The notes under the pieces were generated by a model. It was not told the origin of the DNA, did no database searches, and was given only the letters and a program-made list of their open reading frames with translations. A stretch of DNA of 64,000 bases from the NCBI RefSeq assembly GCF_001404515.1, contig NZ_CXWE01000001.1, positions 744,001 to 808,000 on the forward strand, given 5' to 3'. The first letter of the stretch is position 1, and the number at the start of each line of letters is the position of its first letter. The position numbers and the translations under genes are program-made. This DNA is from Roseibium album (GTDB taxonomy: Bacteria > Pseudomonadota > Alphaproteobacteria > Rhizobiales > Stappiaceae). Shown here piece by piece: positions 18,988-27,678 of this stretch.

Positions 18988-20502
18988 TCACAGCGCCCCG
19001 AGTTTCGGAATTTTGTGGTTACCTGTCGCGAAGGCGATGTTCTTCTGTTCCATGTAGAATTCAAAGGACCAGTCGCCGCCGTCGCGTCCTATACCGCTTG
19101 CCTTGACCCCGCCGAAGGGGGTGGGCAGGTGGCGGACGTTTTCCGAGTTCACCCAGATCATTCCCGCTTCCAGGCTATCCGTGAAGCGCAGTGCGCGGGT
19201 CAGGTCGTTGGTCCAGACATAGCCGGTGAGGCCATAGGGAACATCGTTGGCAATCCGGAGGGCGTCGTCCTCGGTGTTGAAGCGGATGCAGGTCAGCACC
19301 GGCCCGAAGATTTCCTCCTGGGCAATGGCCATGGTGTTGGTTGCGCCGGTGAAGAGGGTCGGGCGGACGAAGTAACCGGTGTCGCCGACACGTAGACCGC
19401 CTGCGGCAATGGTCGCGCCGTTCTGCCGGGCAATGTCGAAATAGCCGGTCACCTTGTCGAAATGGGTTCTGTGGATCAGCGGGCCGACTTCGGTCAGTGG
19501 ATCGAGCGGATGGCCGACCCTGATGGCGTTGACCCGTTCGATCAGCCCGGCTTCGAATTCGTCTGCAATTGTCTCCTGAACCAGAAGACGCGAGGAGGAG
19601 GTGCATCGTTCGCCGTTGAGCGAATAGATCATGAAGATCGCCGCATCGAGCGCCCGGTCGAGATCCGCATCGTCGAACACGATGACCGGGTTCTTGCCGC
19701 CAAGCTCAAAATGCACGCGCTTCAGCGTATCGGCGCCCTGTTTCATGATCATGGAGCCGGTCCGGCTCTCGCCGACAAAGGCAATCGCCTTGATGTCGGG
19801 ATGCTCGGTCAGCGCCTTGCCGGCATCCTCGCCAAAGCCATTGACGAGATTCCAGACACCCTTCGGCAGACCGGCCTCTTCGGCGATCTCCATCAGGATA
19901 CGCGCGGTCAGCGGCGAGAACTCCGCCGGCTTGTGTACCACTGTGCAGCCTGCCGCCAGCGCCGGAGCGATTTTCCAGGTCGACAGCATGAACGGCGTGT
20001 TCCACGGCGTGATCACGCCGACCGGGCCGATGGGCATGCGGGAGGTCACGTTCATCAGGGTCGGCGAGGGCAGGGACTGGCCGTCCCGGGCCGCAGGAGC
20101 CCTGTCGGCAAAGAAGCGGAAATTCTCCGCGCCGCGCAGCGCCGCCTTTGACATGAAGCGCAGGGCCTGGCCGGTGTCCCAGCATTCGCACAGTGCGATT
20201 TCCTCCGCGCGCTCCACGATGGCGTCGGCAATCCTGTGCAGGATCTTCTTGCGCTCGGCCCCGGCCATGTCCCGCCAGGCGGGAAAGGCCGCCTTCGCGG
20301 CCCTGGCAGCTGCATCGATATCGGCGGCACCGCCTTTGGCGACACTGCAAATCAGGCTCTCGTCCACCGGAGAGCGGGTTTCGAACGCCTCGCCGGACTG
20401 GGCCGGCAGCGCCTCGCCACCGATCTGGTTCAAGACGCCGGTGTTTTTGAACCGGGCAAGGTAGCCGTCAAGCTTTTGAATGTTGTCCTGAAGGTCAGAC
20501 AT
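18988..20502 (-). CDS. hpaE: 5-carboxymethyl-2-hydroxymuconate semialdehyde dehydrogenase
   Basis: 504 residues, full-length ALDH. Motifs: PWNTPFMLSTWKIAPALAAG, the glutamate motif FELGGKNPVIVF, the catalytic cysteine in NGERCTSSSRLLV, and EEIFGPVLTCIRF. Its place between hpaF (3 bp away) and hpaD supports the HpaE reaction: NAD-dependent oxidation of the ring-cleavage aldehyde to the muconate. Confidence 0.92.
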   Translation of the reverse strand: MSDLQDNIQKLDGYLARFKNTGVLNQIGGEALPAQSGEAFETRSPVDESLICSVAKGGAADIDAAARAAKAAFPAWRDMAGAERKKILHRIADAIVERAEEIALCECWDTGQALRFMSKAALRGAENFRFFADRAPAARDGQSLPSPTLMNVTSRMPIGPVGVITPWNTPFMLSTWKIAPALAAGCTVVHKPAEFSPLTARILMEIAEEAGLPKGVWNLVNGFGEDAGKALTEHPDIKAIAFVGESRTGSMIMKQGADTLKRVHFELGGKNPVIVFDDADLDRALDAAIFMIYSLNGERCTSSSRLLVQETIADEFEAGLIERVNAIRVGHPLDPLTEVGPLIHRTHFDKVTGYFDIARQNGATIAAGGLRVGDTGYFVRPTLFTGATNTMAIAQEEIFGPVLTCIRFNTEDDALRIANDVPYGLTGYVWTNDLTRALRFTDSLEAGMIWVNSENVRHLPTPFGGVKASGIGRDGGDWSFEFYMEQKNIAFATGNHKIPKLGAL

Positions 20503-20505
20503 GGT

Positions 20506-20892
20506 TCAAGCAGTCCCCAAATGGTCGCGTATGGTGCCCGTCTTGGGCGAAAGGTCCGGATCGATGTCGCGCATTTCCAGGGAAAGCGCGAGCGAACTGG
20601 TGGCCAGGACCGGTTCCAGGAACGCCTTGGCGGCGTTGAACAGGCGGCTGGCGGCGTCCTTCTTGACGTCCATCGGTCGTCCGGCACGCAGGCGCACGGA
20701 AATATCGATGAAGGCGTGTTCCGGATTGCCGTCGGCAATGCTGTAATGCTCCGCCTTCAGGGCACGCACGCGGATACCCGGCATCGGGAAGGCGTCGATC
20801 CGGGCGGCTTCCACGCGCAGGTGCTCACACAGATCCTGAACAGTGATGCGCTGTTCGAGGTTCGCGGAATATTCGATGGTAATGTGCGGCAT
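20506..20892 (-). CDS. hpaF: 5-carboxymethyl-2-hydroxymuconate delta-isomerase
   Basis: 128 residues. Begins MPHITIEYSANL; Pro follows the initiator Met, as needed for the tautomerase-fold catalytic Pro1. Length and the C-terminal LEMRDIDPDLSPK match HpaF/CHMI. It isomerises the muconate in the homoprotocatechuate pathway. First gene of the operon, 67 bp from the divergent hpaR. Confidence 0.93.
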   Translation of the reverse strand: MPHITIEYSANLEQRITVQDLCEHLRVEAARIDAFPMPGIRVRALKAEHYSIADGNPEHAFIDISVRLRAGRPMDVKKDAASRLFNAAKAFLEPVLATSSLALSLEMRDIDPDLSPKTGTIRDHLGTA

Positions 20893-20902
20893 GACATTTT
20901 CC

Positions 20903-20929
20903 TTAACAGCACAATATTTGCTATGTTAA
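20903..20929. promoter_or_regulatory. Palindrome in the hpaR-hpaF gap, candidate HpaR operator
   Basis: TTAACA (20903) and TGTTAA (20924) are perfect inverted arms; inside them AGCA and TGCT also pair, around an AT-rich centre. A 27-bp palindrome of this kind, just before hpaF and divergent hpaR, suits a MarR-family dimer. Confidence 0.6.
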
Positions 20930-20959
20930 ATATATTGAGATGACGATGTCAAACTTTTT

Positions 20960-21448
20960 GTGTCCAACCGCACCACAATTCGCTATGAGCCGACAATGAC
21001 CGACGATCTGAATGCCACTGGCGCCCTTGCGCTGCCTTCAACGAAACGCTCCGTTCCGATCGCCCTGATCCGGGCGCGGGAAAAGGTCATGGGCCCGATA
21101 CGCGAGATGCTGTCGGATTGCGGCATCACCGAGCAGCAGTGGCGGATCCTCAGGGTTCTGGAAGAGTTCGGACCGCAGGACGCGTCATCGCTGGCCGAGC
21201 GGGCCTGCCTGCTCTTGCCGAGCCAGACACGGATCGTGCAGACGCTCCTGGAAAAGGGCCTTGTGACCCGTCAGGCAGACGAGACGGACCGGCGCAAGCA
21301 GACGGTCGCCATCACCGAGGCCGGTCAGGCGATCATCCACGACAAGCTGGACCAGGCACAGGCCATCGCCACCCGCATCGAGGAGGTCATCGGCAAGGAC
21401 CGGCTGGCAGAGCTGCTGGATATTCTGGAGGATTTCCAGAAGCTCTGA
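20960..21448 (+). CDS. hpaR: MarR-family regulator of homoprotocatechuate degradation
   Basis: 162 residues from GTG 20960; ATG 20996 is an alternative. MarR winged helix: ITEQQWRILRVLEEFGPQDA, ERACLLLPSQTRIVQTLLEKGLV and the wing DETDRRKQTVAITEAG. The N-terminal LPSTKRSVPIALIRAREKVM is characteristic of HpaR. It is divergent from hpaF with a palindrome between them. It probably represses hpaFED and is released by (homo)protocatechuate-type ligands. Confidence 0.9.
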   Translation: MSNRTTIRYEPTMTDDLNATGALALPSTKRSVPIALIRAREKVMGPIREMLSDCGITEQQWRILRVLEEFGPQDASSLAERACLLLPSQTRIVQTLLEKGLVTRQADETDRRKQTVAITEAGQAIIHDKLDQAQAIATRIEEVIGKDRLAELLDILEDFQKL

Positions 21449-21505
21449 AAACCTGCCGACTCGAAAAACGTTGACCACTTATCGAGCGTCACATTTTTGC
21501 GCTGG

Positions 21506-22861
21506 TCAGCCTGCCGCCGCCAGGCCTGCATCAAGGGCGTTCAGGATGGTGTCCACATGTCCCTCGGTCAGCACCAGTGGTGGCGACAGGATGATGTTGT
21601 TGCCGGAGACCCGTACCATCGTGCCGTTGTCGTAGGCTGTCCGGTGCACCTTGCCGATGGTTGCCTTGTCGATCGGCGCTTTTGTTGCGCGGTCGGCAAC
21701 AAGTTCCAGTGCGCACATCAGGCCGTGGCCGCCGCGAACGTCTCCGATCAGTTCATGTTTCATGAAAAGCTTGCGAAGGCCTTCGTGCAGTTGCTTGCCC
21801 CTTGCCGCGGCATTGTCCTTCACGTTCAGCCGTTCGGTTTCGTGAAGACAGGCGATAGCTGCCGCTGCGCCGACCGGGTGGCCCGAATAGGTATAGCCGG
21901 AACCGATCGATCCCTTGCCGGTTTCATCCTTCTCGAACACTTCTGCAACGCCTTCCGCGACCATGACGGCCCCGAACGGAAAATAGCCGTTGGTGATCGC
22001 CTTGGCACAACACAAAAGATCAGGTTGAACACCCCAGTGCCGGGCACCTGTCCAACTGCCCGTGCGGCCGAAGGCGGTTATGACTTCGTCGGAAACAAGC
22101 AGAATGCCGTGTTTGGAGCAGATCTCCCGGACACCCGGCATGAAGCTTTCATGTGGCGGAATGACACCCCCGGCGCCCAGTACGGGCTCCATGATGAAAG
22201 CGGCAATGGTGCTCGGATCCTGGAACCTGATTTCGTCTTCCAGGGCCGACAGGCAGAGCTGAGCCAGTTTCTGCGGATCCGTTTCGTTGAATGGATTGCG
22301 GTAGGTGTAAGGCGCGGGAATATGGTAACAGCCCGGCATGAGCGGTTCATAGGCTGTTCTGAAATTGGCATTGCCGTTTACAGACGCGCCCAAGGTATGG
22401 GTTCCGTGGTAGCCCTTCTTCAGGCTGAGAAACTTGATCCGGCCAGATTCGCCACGAATCTTGTGATACTGACGGGCAAGGCGGAGGGCAACCTCGACAC
22501 TGTCGGAACCGCCCGAGGTGAAGAAGGCGCGGCTCAGACCGTCCGGTTCAAAGAAATCCCGGAGCATCGTGCTCAGCTCAATCACCGCATCGTTGGTCGT
22601 GCCGCGAAAGATCGAGTAGTAGGGCAGCTTGTCGAGCTGATCCGAAATGGCCCGCTTCACCGGTTCGCAGGAATATCCGAGATTGACGTTCCAGAGACCG
22701 CCAACGGCGTCGACAACCCTGTTGCCGTCGACGTCGGTGATCTCGACCCCGTCACCACCGACGATGATGTCGGGTGGATTTGCCAGGCTGTCAGCTGTAT
22801 GCGCCATGGGATGCCACACGTGCCGGGCATTGTTTTCCTTAAGGAAGTTTGCTTCCTTCAT
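21506..22861 (-). CDS. Class III aminotransferase (omega-amino acid:pyruvate type)
   Basis: 451 residues, fold-type I PLP enzyme. Seen: WHPMAHTADSLANPP at the N-terminus, FFTSGGSDSVEVALRLARQY, YHGTHTLGASV, the LVSDEVITAFGRTG motif and the PLP lysine in CCAKAITNGYFPFGAVMV. The N-terminus and length resemble taurine/beta-alanine/putrescine:pyruvate aminotransferases. It is followed by a HAD gene 12 bp away and may be co-transcribed with HAD and IclR genes. Exact amine unknown. Confidence 0.88.
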   Translation of the reverse strand: MKEANFLKENNARHVWHPMAHTADSLANPPDIIVGGDGVEITDVDGNRVVDAVGGLWNVNLGYSCEPVKRAISDQLDKLPYYSIFRGTTNDAVIELSTMLRDFFEPDGLSRAFFTSGGSDSVEVALRLARQYHKIRGESGRIKFLSLKKGYHGTHTLGASVNGNANFRTAYEPLMPGCYHIPAPYTYRNPFNETDPQKLAQLCLSALEDEIRFQDPSTIAAFIMEPVLGAGGVIPPHESFMPGVREICSKHGILLVSDEVITAFGRTGSWTGARHWGVQPDLLCCAKAITNGYFPFGAVMVAEGVAEVFEKDETGKGSIGSGYTYSGHPVGAAAAIACLHETERLNVKDNAAARGKQLHEGLRKLFMKHELIGDVRGGHGLMCALELVADRATKAPIDKATIGKVHRTAYDNGTMVRVSGNNIILSPPLVLTEGHVDTILNALDAGLAAAG

Positions 22862-22873
22862 TTCGGATCTCCT

Positions 22874-23536
22874 TTAACTGGATGACAGGCCGAGCAGGCC
22901 AAAGGCTTCCGAATAGGAAGCTGCCGGGTCGAGAACGTCGAAGTGTACAGAGTGCATGCCGACTGCTTCCGCGCCCCTGATGTTGCGGAGCTGGTCATCG
23001 ACGAAAACACAGGCCTCCGCAGGCAGGTCGAGTTCGCTCAGGCAGAGTTCGTAAGCCCTTGGGTCGGGTTTCAGGATTTTTGTGTAGGTGGCGTCGACAA
23101 TGGTGTCGAAGCCTTGCAGGAACGGCAGTTTCATTTTGAAGTCCGACCCGTAAAAGAGATCGAGTTCATTGGAGAGGATTGCGAGTTTCTTGCCGGCCTT
23201 GCGTGTGGTCTCGATAGCCTGCAGCGCCTCCGGGCGTATGACGGCCTCCGGATCCGCACCACGCGCCGCTTTCACGAAATCGGCCATCTCCGACCACGGC
23301 CTGCCGGTCAGGGCAGCGACATCCTCGGTTCTCCGGCGCCAGTAGTCACGTTCGGAAATTTCGTCTGCCTGCATGGATCGCCAAAGGGGATCCGAACCGG
23401 GCTCGAACGGCCCCTGCCACGTCAAGGTTCCCGGTTCCAGGCCAAGTGCGCGTTCGGTGAGATCATGGGTCTCGAAGAGGGTGCGGGTGACGACCCCGCC
23501 GAAGTCCAGGACAAGAGCGTCGGCTTCAAGCGGCAT
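22874..23536 (-). CDS. HAD-superfamily hydrolase
   Basis: About 220 residues. Motif I is DFGGVV (the first Asp as nucleophile, the second position Gly instead of the usual Asp), motif II ILSNE, motif III near KILKPDP, motif IV VFVDDQLRNIRGA. This matches the HAD IA 'FGGVV' subgroup. Starting at 23536 gives an 11-bp overlap with the IclR gene. The substrate, probably a small phosphate ester, is unknown. Confidence 0.85.
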   Translation of the reverse strand: MPLEADALVLDFGGVVTRTLFETHDLTERALGLEPGTLTWQGPFEPGSDPLWRSMQADEISERDYWRRRTEDVAALTGRPWSEMADFVKAARGADPEAVIRPEALQAIETTRKAGKKLAILSNELDLFYGSDFKMKLPFLQGFDTIVDATYTKILKPDPRAYELCLSELDLPAEACVFVDDQLRNIRGAEAVGMHSVHFDVLDPAASYSEAFGLLGLSSS

Positions 23537-24311
23537 TGGTCCAGATCCTTCTGAGATCAACCGGGACCGTGCCGCCGAGCTTTTCGGTGACTTCATTGGC
23601 GGTTCGGGGAAGGGCGGCCTTTATTCTGCGCCTCATGTCATCGGTCACCCGGACGGTTGGAAGGGCCACCGCGATTGTTCCGATAGCTTCCGGCTGGTCG
23701 CCGAACAGGGGGGCCGCAAATGAGGAAACGTGTGCTTCGAATCCCTGGTCGACGAAGGCGATCCCCGCCTCGCGCACCTTTTCGACCGTCGATCTCAGGA
23801 GATTGTGATCGGTTATGGTGTGTTCGGTGGCAGCTGGCAGGGGCGTTTTGAGCAGGTCGGGCAGCAGGTTTTCCGGACCGAAGGCCAGCATTGCCAGACC
23901 CGATGCCGTTGCATGCAGGGGAAGCAGTTCCGCCTCATCGAAATAGACCCGCGTACCGTGGATCAGGGCGTCATGATGAAATAACGGTGACATGTGATTG
24001 CCTTCACGAAGCGAGACATGCACCAGTTCGCCAAGTTCGGATGCCAGGGCTTCCACCAGAGGGGCAACGATCGTTCTTGCCGGAAACAGGCGTTCGCGGA
24101 CGGCAGCGAGCCGAAGGATCGCGGGCCCGAGCCGATAACCGCGGGTTACGGGATTTTGCTCAAGGAAGCCGTTTGAAGTGAGTTCGATCAGGTGCCGGTG
24201 AACCGTCGCCTTGTCCTGACCTGACAGTTTACGGAATTCCGTCAGACCGATTTCCGGATGGTTCGGAGAAAAGTGGTTCAGCAGATTGAGCGCCTTAGTG
24301 ATCGTACCCAT
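23526..24311 (-). CDS. IclR-family transcriptional regulator
   Basis: About 261 residues. ATG 24311 (MGTITKALNLLNHF) fits the family start better than the far upstream ATG 24464. N-terminal winged helix (LTEFRKLSGQDKATVHRHLI, ELTSNGFLEQNP) and C-terminal IclR effector domain (about 85-255). It is divergent from the TTT transport/kinase operon, with a palindrome between, and co-directional with HAD and aminotransferase genes; probably controls one or both units. Confidence 0.9.
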   Translation of the reverse strand: MGTITKALNLLNHFSPNHPEIGLTEFRKLSGQDKATVHRHLIELTSNGFLEQNPVTRGYRLGPAILRLAAVRERLFPARTIVAPLVEALASELGELVHVSLREGNHMSPLFHHDALIHGTRVYFDEAELLPLHATASGLAMLAFGPENLLPDLLKTPLPAATEHTITDHNLLRSTVEKVREAGIAFVDQGFEAHVSSFAAPLFGDQPEAIGTIAVALPTVRVTDDMRRRIKAALPRTANEVTEKLGGTVPVDLRRIWTNAA

Positions 24312-24430
24312 CGAATATCCGGTCCGTGTCAATTGCCGTTTTGTGTCTCCCGGCAACGTGGCCGCGAGCGTCGCTTCACATTGATCTTGACAGATAGTTG
24401 CATTTGAAACAATATTTATTTGCGACCGAG

Positions 24431-24447
24431 GGTTCATTATTTGAACC
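24431..24447. promoter_or_regulatory. Palindrome between IclR gene and TTT operon
   Basis: GGTTCA - TTATT - TGAACC is a perfect 6-bp inverted repeat in the 285-bp AT-rich gap between divergent iclR-type and tctC-like genes. Candidate IclR operator. Confidence 0.5.
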
Positions 24448-24596
24448 ATCTTCGAGAATGACATTGTGCAATCCGCCGTTTGATTGGAGGTTGACAGTTA
24501 GTTATTTAATATGACAACCTTTAACAATGCAAATAAAAAATTACTCAGACCGGCCGAACAAGGCAGGCAGATAACCACCAGATGAGGGACGTGATT

Positions 24597-25532
24597 ATGA
24601 GGAAGCATGCAATTGCCATAACTGCGGCAAGCTTGATGAGTGTAACGGCTGCTTTGGCGGACTATCCGGAAAAGCCCGTTTCCTTCATCGTTCCCTGGCC
24701 TCCGGGCGATTTGGAAGATGTTCTGACGCGGATGATCGCGGATGAATTTCAAAACATGTATGGCGTTCCGGCTGCGGTCGTGAACAAGCCGGGCGGTGGC
24801 GGTGGTCCGTTCCCTGGTGCCGTGGAGGTCGCGACCGCGCCGGCGGACGGTTACACAATCGGGTCCTTCGTTCCCGCCGTACCGATAGCCGGTGAACTCA
24901 TCGGAATTCCCGAATTGACACCCAACCCGTTTGAGCCGGTTGGCATTTTCATGACTTACCCCTTTGTGATCGCTGCCGGCGCTGATGCGCCATACTCCAC
25001 CTGGGAGGAGTTGGTGGCATATGCGAAGGAAAATGACGTGGCACTTGGCCATTTCGGCTCCGTGCTGCCGCCAACCCGGATTACGTTCGCGCTGGCAGCT
25101 TCGTCCGATTTCGATTTCGCCAGCGAAGCAGCGTTTGACGAACTCAACTGCAACACGCTTGCATCTGGCGACGTGGACGTGATCAACACCACCCTGCAGC
25201 AGATTTTTCCGTGCAAGGACGATCTGAAGATCCTCGCAAGCATCGGTACCGAGCGGATTTCCATCATTCCGGACGTGCCTAGGGTGTCTGAAATCAACCC
25301 GGATCTCGATGTTGCGCTCTGGAATGGTCTCTTCGTGCACAAAGATGTTCCTGCGGATGCGCGCGAAAAGATCGAAGCTGCCGCCAAGGCCGCCCTTGAA
25401 AAGCCCGAGGCCCGGAATCTGATCGGCGAAACAGGAGTGTTGATCTACTGGCAGGATGCGGATGCATCCAACGCCCAGATCGCTTCGGACAAGGCGGTCA
25501 ACGGCAAGATCTCCGAACTGCTCGGCGAATAA
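24597..25532 (+). CDS. TctC-like solute-binding protein of a TTT transporter
   Basis: About 311 residues. Signal peptide MRKHAIAITAASLMSVTAAL; the mature part begins DYPEKPVSFIVPWPPGDLED, the hallmark N-terminus of tripartite tricarboxylate transporter binding proteins. Later VVNKPGGGGGPFPGAVEVA and ADGYTIG are seen. Start 24597 is chosen because GAGG lies 9 nt before it and the signal peptide follows at once. It delivers an organic acid or related solute to the TctA/TctB permease encoded next. Confidence 0.92.
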   Translation: MRKHAIAITAASLMSVTAALADYPEKPVSFIVPWPPGDLEDVLTRMIADEFQNMYGVPAAVVNKPGGGGGPFPGAVEVATAPADGYTIGSFVPAVPIAGELIGIPELTPNPFEPVGIFMTYPFVIAAGADAPYSTWEELVAYAKENDVALGHFGSVLPPTRITFALAASSDFDFASEAAFDELNCNTLASGDVDVINTTLQQIFPCKDDLKILASIGTERISIIPDVPRVSEINPDLDVALWNGLFVHKDVPADAREKIEAAAKAALEKPEARNLIGETGVLIYWQDADASNAQIASDKAVNGKISELLGE

Positions 25533-25601
25533 GCCTCTCGTTCGGCCGGACGGTCTGCGTGACGCAACCGTCCGGCCTGTGCAGTGCAAAAGGTCGGGCT
25601 G

Positions 25602-26141
25602 ATGGCACATATCAAGACACTTCAGGAACTGTTCCGGCGGCACAGGCGTCCCGGCGATATTGTTTTTGCGATCCTTTTCCTGGCTATCTCCGTTTTCCTG
25701 CTCACGCAGATCTATGGGGAAACATCATGGGTCAAGCGAACGAAGTGGTTCGCACAGCCCCGGTTCTGGCCGGCAGCCTCGCTGATCGCGATGACGCTGT
25801 TCGCGATTTTCCACTTCGTCGGTTCCCTGTGCTCACCGCGCATTCTAGGCAGGTGGTTCGAGGTCGTTTTCTGGCTTCGGTCGCTGGAGTTCGTTCTCTA
25901 TTTTCTGCTCTATGTCGCGGTCGTACCCCTGCTTGGCTATCTGCCGACGACAGTGCTGTTCACTTGTCTTCTGACGGTTCGCGTCGGTCTGGCCACCCCT
26001 CGTTTCATTGGATTTGCTGCTTTGTTCGCGGTCTGTGTCGCGGTGATCTTCAGGTCGATCCTGCAAGTGAAAATTCCCGCAGGACAGATCTATGAAGCAT
26101 TTCCTGAACCACTCCGGGCTTTTGCCTTGACCTATTTGTGA
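25602..26141 (+). CDS. TctB-like small membrane subunit of TTT transporter
   Basis: About 179 residues with four hydrophobic segments (IVFAILFLAISVFLL; FWPAASLIAMTLFAIFHF; FVLYFLLYVAVVPLLGYLPT; FIGFAALFAVCVAVIF). An in-frame ATG at 25584 is an alternative start. Position between tctC- and tctA-like genes defines it as TctB. Confidence 0.85.
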   Translation: MAHIKTLQELFRRHRRPGDIVFAILFLAISVFLLTQIYGETSWVKRTKWFAQPRFWPAASLIAMTLFAIFHFVGSLCSPRILGRWFEVVFWLRSLEFVLYFLLYVAVVPLLGYLPTTVLFTCLLTVRVGLATPRFIGFAALFAVCVAVIFRSILQVKIPAGQIYEAFPEPLRAFALTYL

Positions 26142-26148
26142 GGCGGTA

Positions 26149-27672
26149 ATGGAAACACTTCTTTCAAGCATTGCCATTCTGTCCCAGTGGCAGGTTCTGG
26201 TCGCTCTTCTGCTCGGGTCGATCGGCGGTGTGATTATTGGCGCATTGCCGGGCGTCGGCGCGGCGGTCGCCATTGCCATTCTCCTGCCGGCAACCTTCGC
26301 ATTTGAACCGATCGTCGGTCTGACCCTGATGCTCGGCGTCTACGGCTCGTCCATGTATGGCGGTGCGATTCCGGCGATCCTGATCAATACGCCCGGAACG
26401 GCCGTCAATGCACTGACAACCTATGACGGTTACCCGATGACCAAGCGCGGCGAGGGCCATCGCGCGCTCTCGCTCGCCTATTCCGCATCCTTTTTTGGCG
26501 GCATCTTCTCCGTTGTCTGCCTGATCCTGCTCTCGCCTCTGCTTGCCATGATCGCCCCGCATTTTGGCAGCCGGGAGATTTTCCTTGCAGCGTTGCTCGG
26601 CATCATCCTCGTCGTGCTCGCCCATCGCGGTCAGGTCTTTGCCGCTGGTATGCTGGCCTCATTCGGCATATTTCTGAGCACGATCGGGCTGGAGCCGGTC
26701 AAATACACCAAGCGTTTCACATTCGACATGACCTGGCTGACGTCGGGCATAAACCTGATCGTCGTCGTGCTCGGGCTGTTTGCAATTTCGCAAGCGCTTC
26801 TGCTTCTGGTCGACAAGGATCACAAGCCCGGTGAGGCCCGGGTGGAAGGCAATCTCTTTTCCGGCTTGAGCGAATTGTTCCGCTTCAAGCGCGTCGCTTC
26901 GGTGTCTTCCAGCCTCGGAGTCCTGATGGGAATGATCCCGGGTGTCGGCGAATTCACGGCCCAGTTCCTGTCCTATACCTACGCACAGAAAACCTCGAAG
27001 ACACCCGATGAATTCGGCAATGGGGCTCCCGAAGGTCTGATCGCGTCGGAGGCGGCGAACAATGCTGTTCCGGGCGCCGCGATGATACCGCTCCTGGCGC
27101 TCGGCATACCAGGTGAAGCACTGACGGCCATGATGTTGTCGGTCTTCTATGTTCACAATGTCATTCCCGGTCCGCAGTTGTTTCAGGGGCAGCTGGACTT
27201 CGTGATCGCGATCTACATCGCGCTGATCCTGCTCAATGTCATCGTGCTGGCTTTCCTGCTCTCGTCCACGAACCTGCTTCTGAAAATCATCCAGATCCCC
27301 ACACGGTTCCTGGGAGTGATGATCCTGACCTTGTCGTTTGTCGGCGTCTATTCGCTGCGCAACTCGATCACCGACTGCGCCATCGCGTCCGCGTTCGGTG
27401 TCTTCGGCCTTATCCTGAAACGGCTCAACCTGCCGATCGTTCCCATAATTCTCGGGATGGTTCTGGGCGGTATCATGGAAGTGAAGCTGCGCAGCGCCAT
27501 GGCGCGGGTGAAATCGCCACTCGATTTTGTCGACCGGCCGATTGCGGCAGTCTTGTTCGTCATGATCTTGCTCATTTTGATCCTGCACGTGCGGACGGTC
27601 ATTCGTGAGCACAAGTCCAAACGCTTGCAGGAAACGTCAAGCAATTCAGATACCTCAACACAACAAGGGTAA
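26149..27672 (+). CDS. TctA-like large permease subunit of TTT transporter
   Basis: 507 residues, full-length TctA with about 11-12 membrane segments. Conserved loops are seen: GALPGVGAAVAIAILLPATF, YGSSMYGGAIPAILINTPGT and the second-half counterpart MGMIPGVGEFTAQFLSY ... GIPGEALTAMML. It starts 8 bp after tctB. Confidence 0.95.
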   Translation: METLLSSIAILSQWQVLVALLLGSIGGVIIGALPGVGAAVAIAILLPATFAFEPIVGLTLMLGVYGSSMYGGAIPAILINTPGTAVNALTTYDGYPMTKRGEGHRALSLAYSASFFGGIFSVVCLILLSPLLAMIAPHFGSREIFLAALLGIILVVLAHRGQVFAAGMLASFGIFLSTIGLEPVKYTKRFTFDMTWLTSGINLIVVVLGLFAISQALLLLVDKDHKPGEARVEGNLFSGLSELFRFKRVASVSSSLGVLMGMIPGVGEFTAQFLSYTYAQKTSKTPDEFGNGAPEGLIASEAANNAVPGAAMIPLLALGIPGEALTAMMLSVFYVHNVIPGPQLFQGQLDFVIAIYIALILLNVIVLAFLLSSTNLLLKIIQIPTRFLGVMILTLSFVGVYSLRNSITDCAIASAFGVFGLILKRLNLPIVPIILGMVLGGIMEVKLRSAMARVKSPLDFVDRPIAAVLFVMILLILILHVRTVIREHKSKRLQETSSNSDTSTQQG

Positions 27673-27678
27673 AAACCA

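Noticed and set aside
21497..22885. 462-residue plus-strand frame
   Set aside because: Antisense of the class III aminotransferase; no recognised domain.
26659..27612. 317-residue minus-strand frame rich in Gln/Asp/His
   Set aside because: Antisense of tctA; composition is what hydrophobic codons give in reverse.
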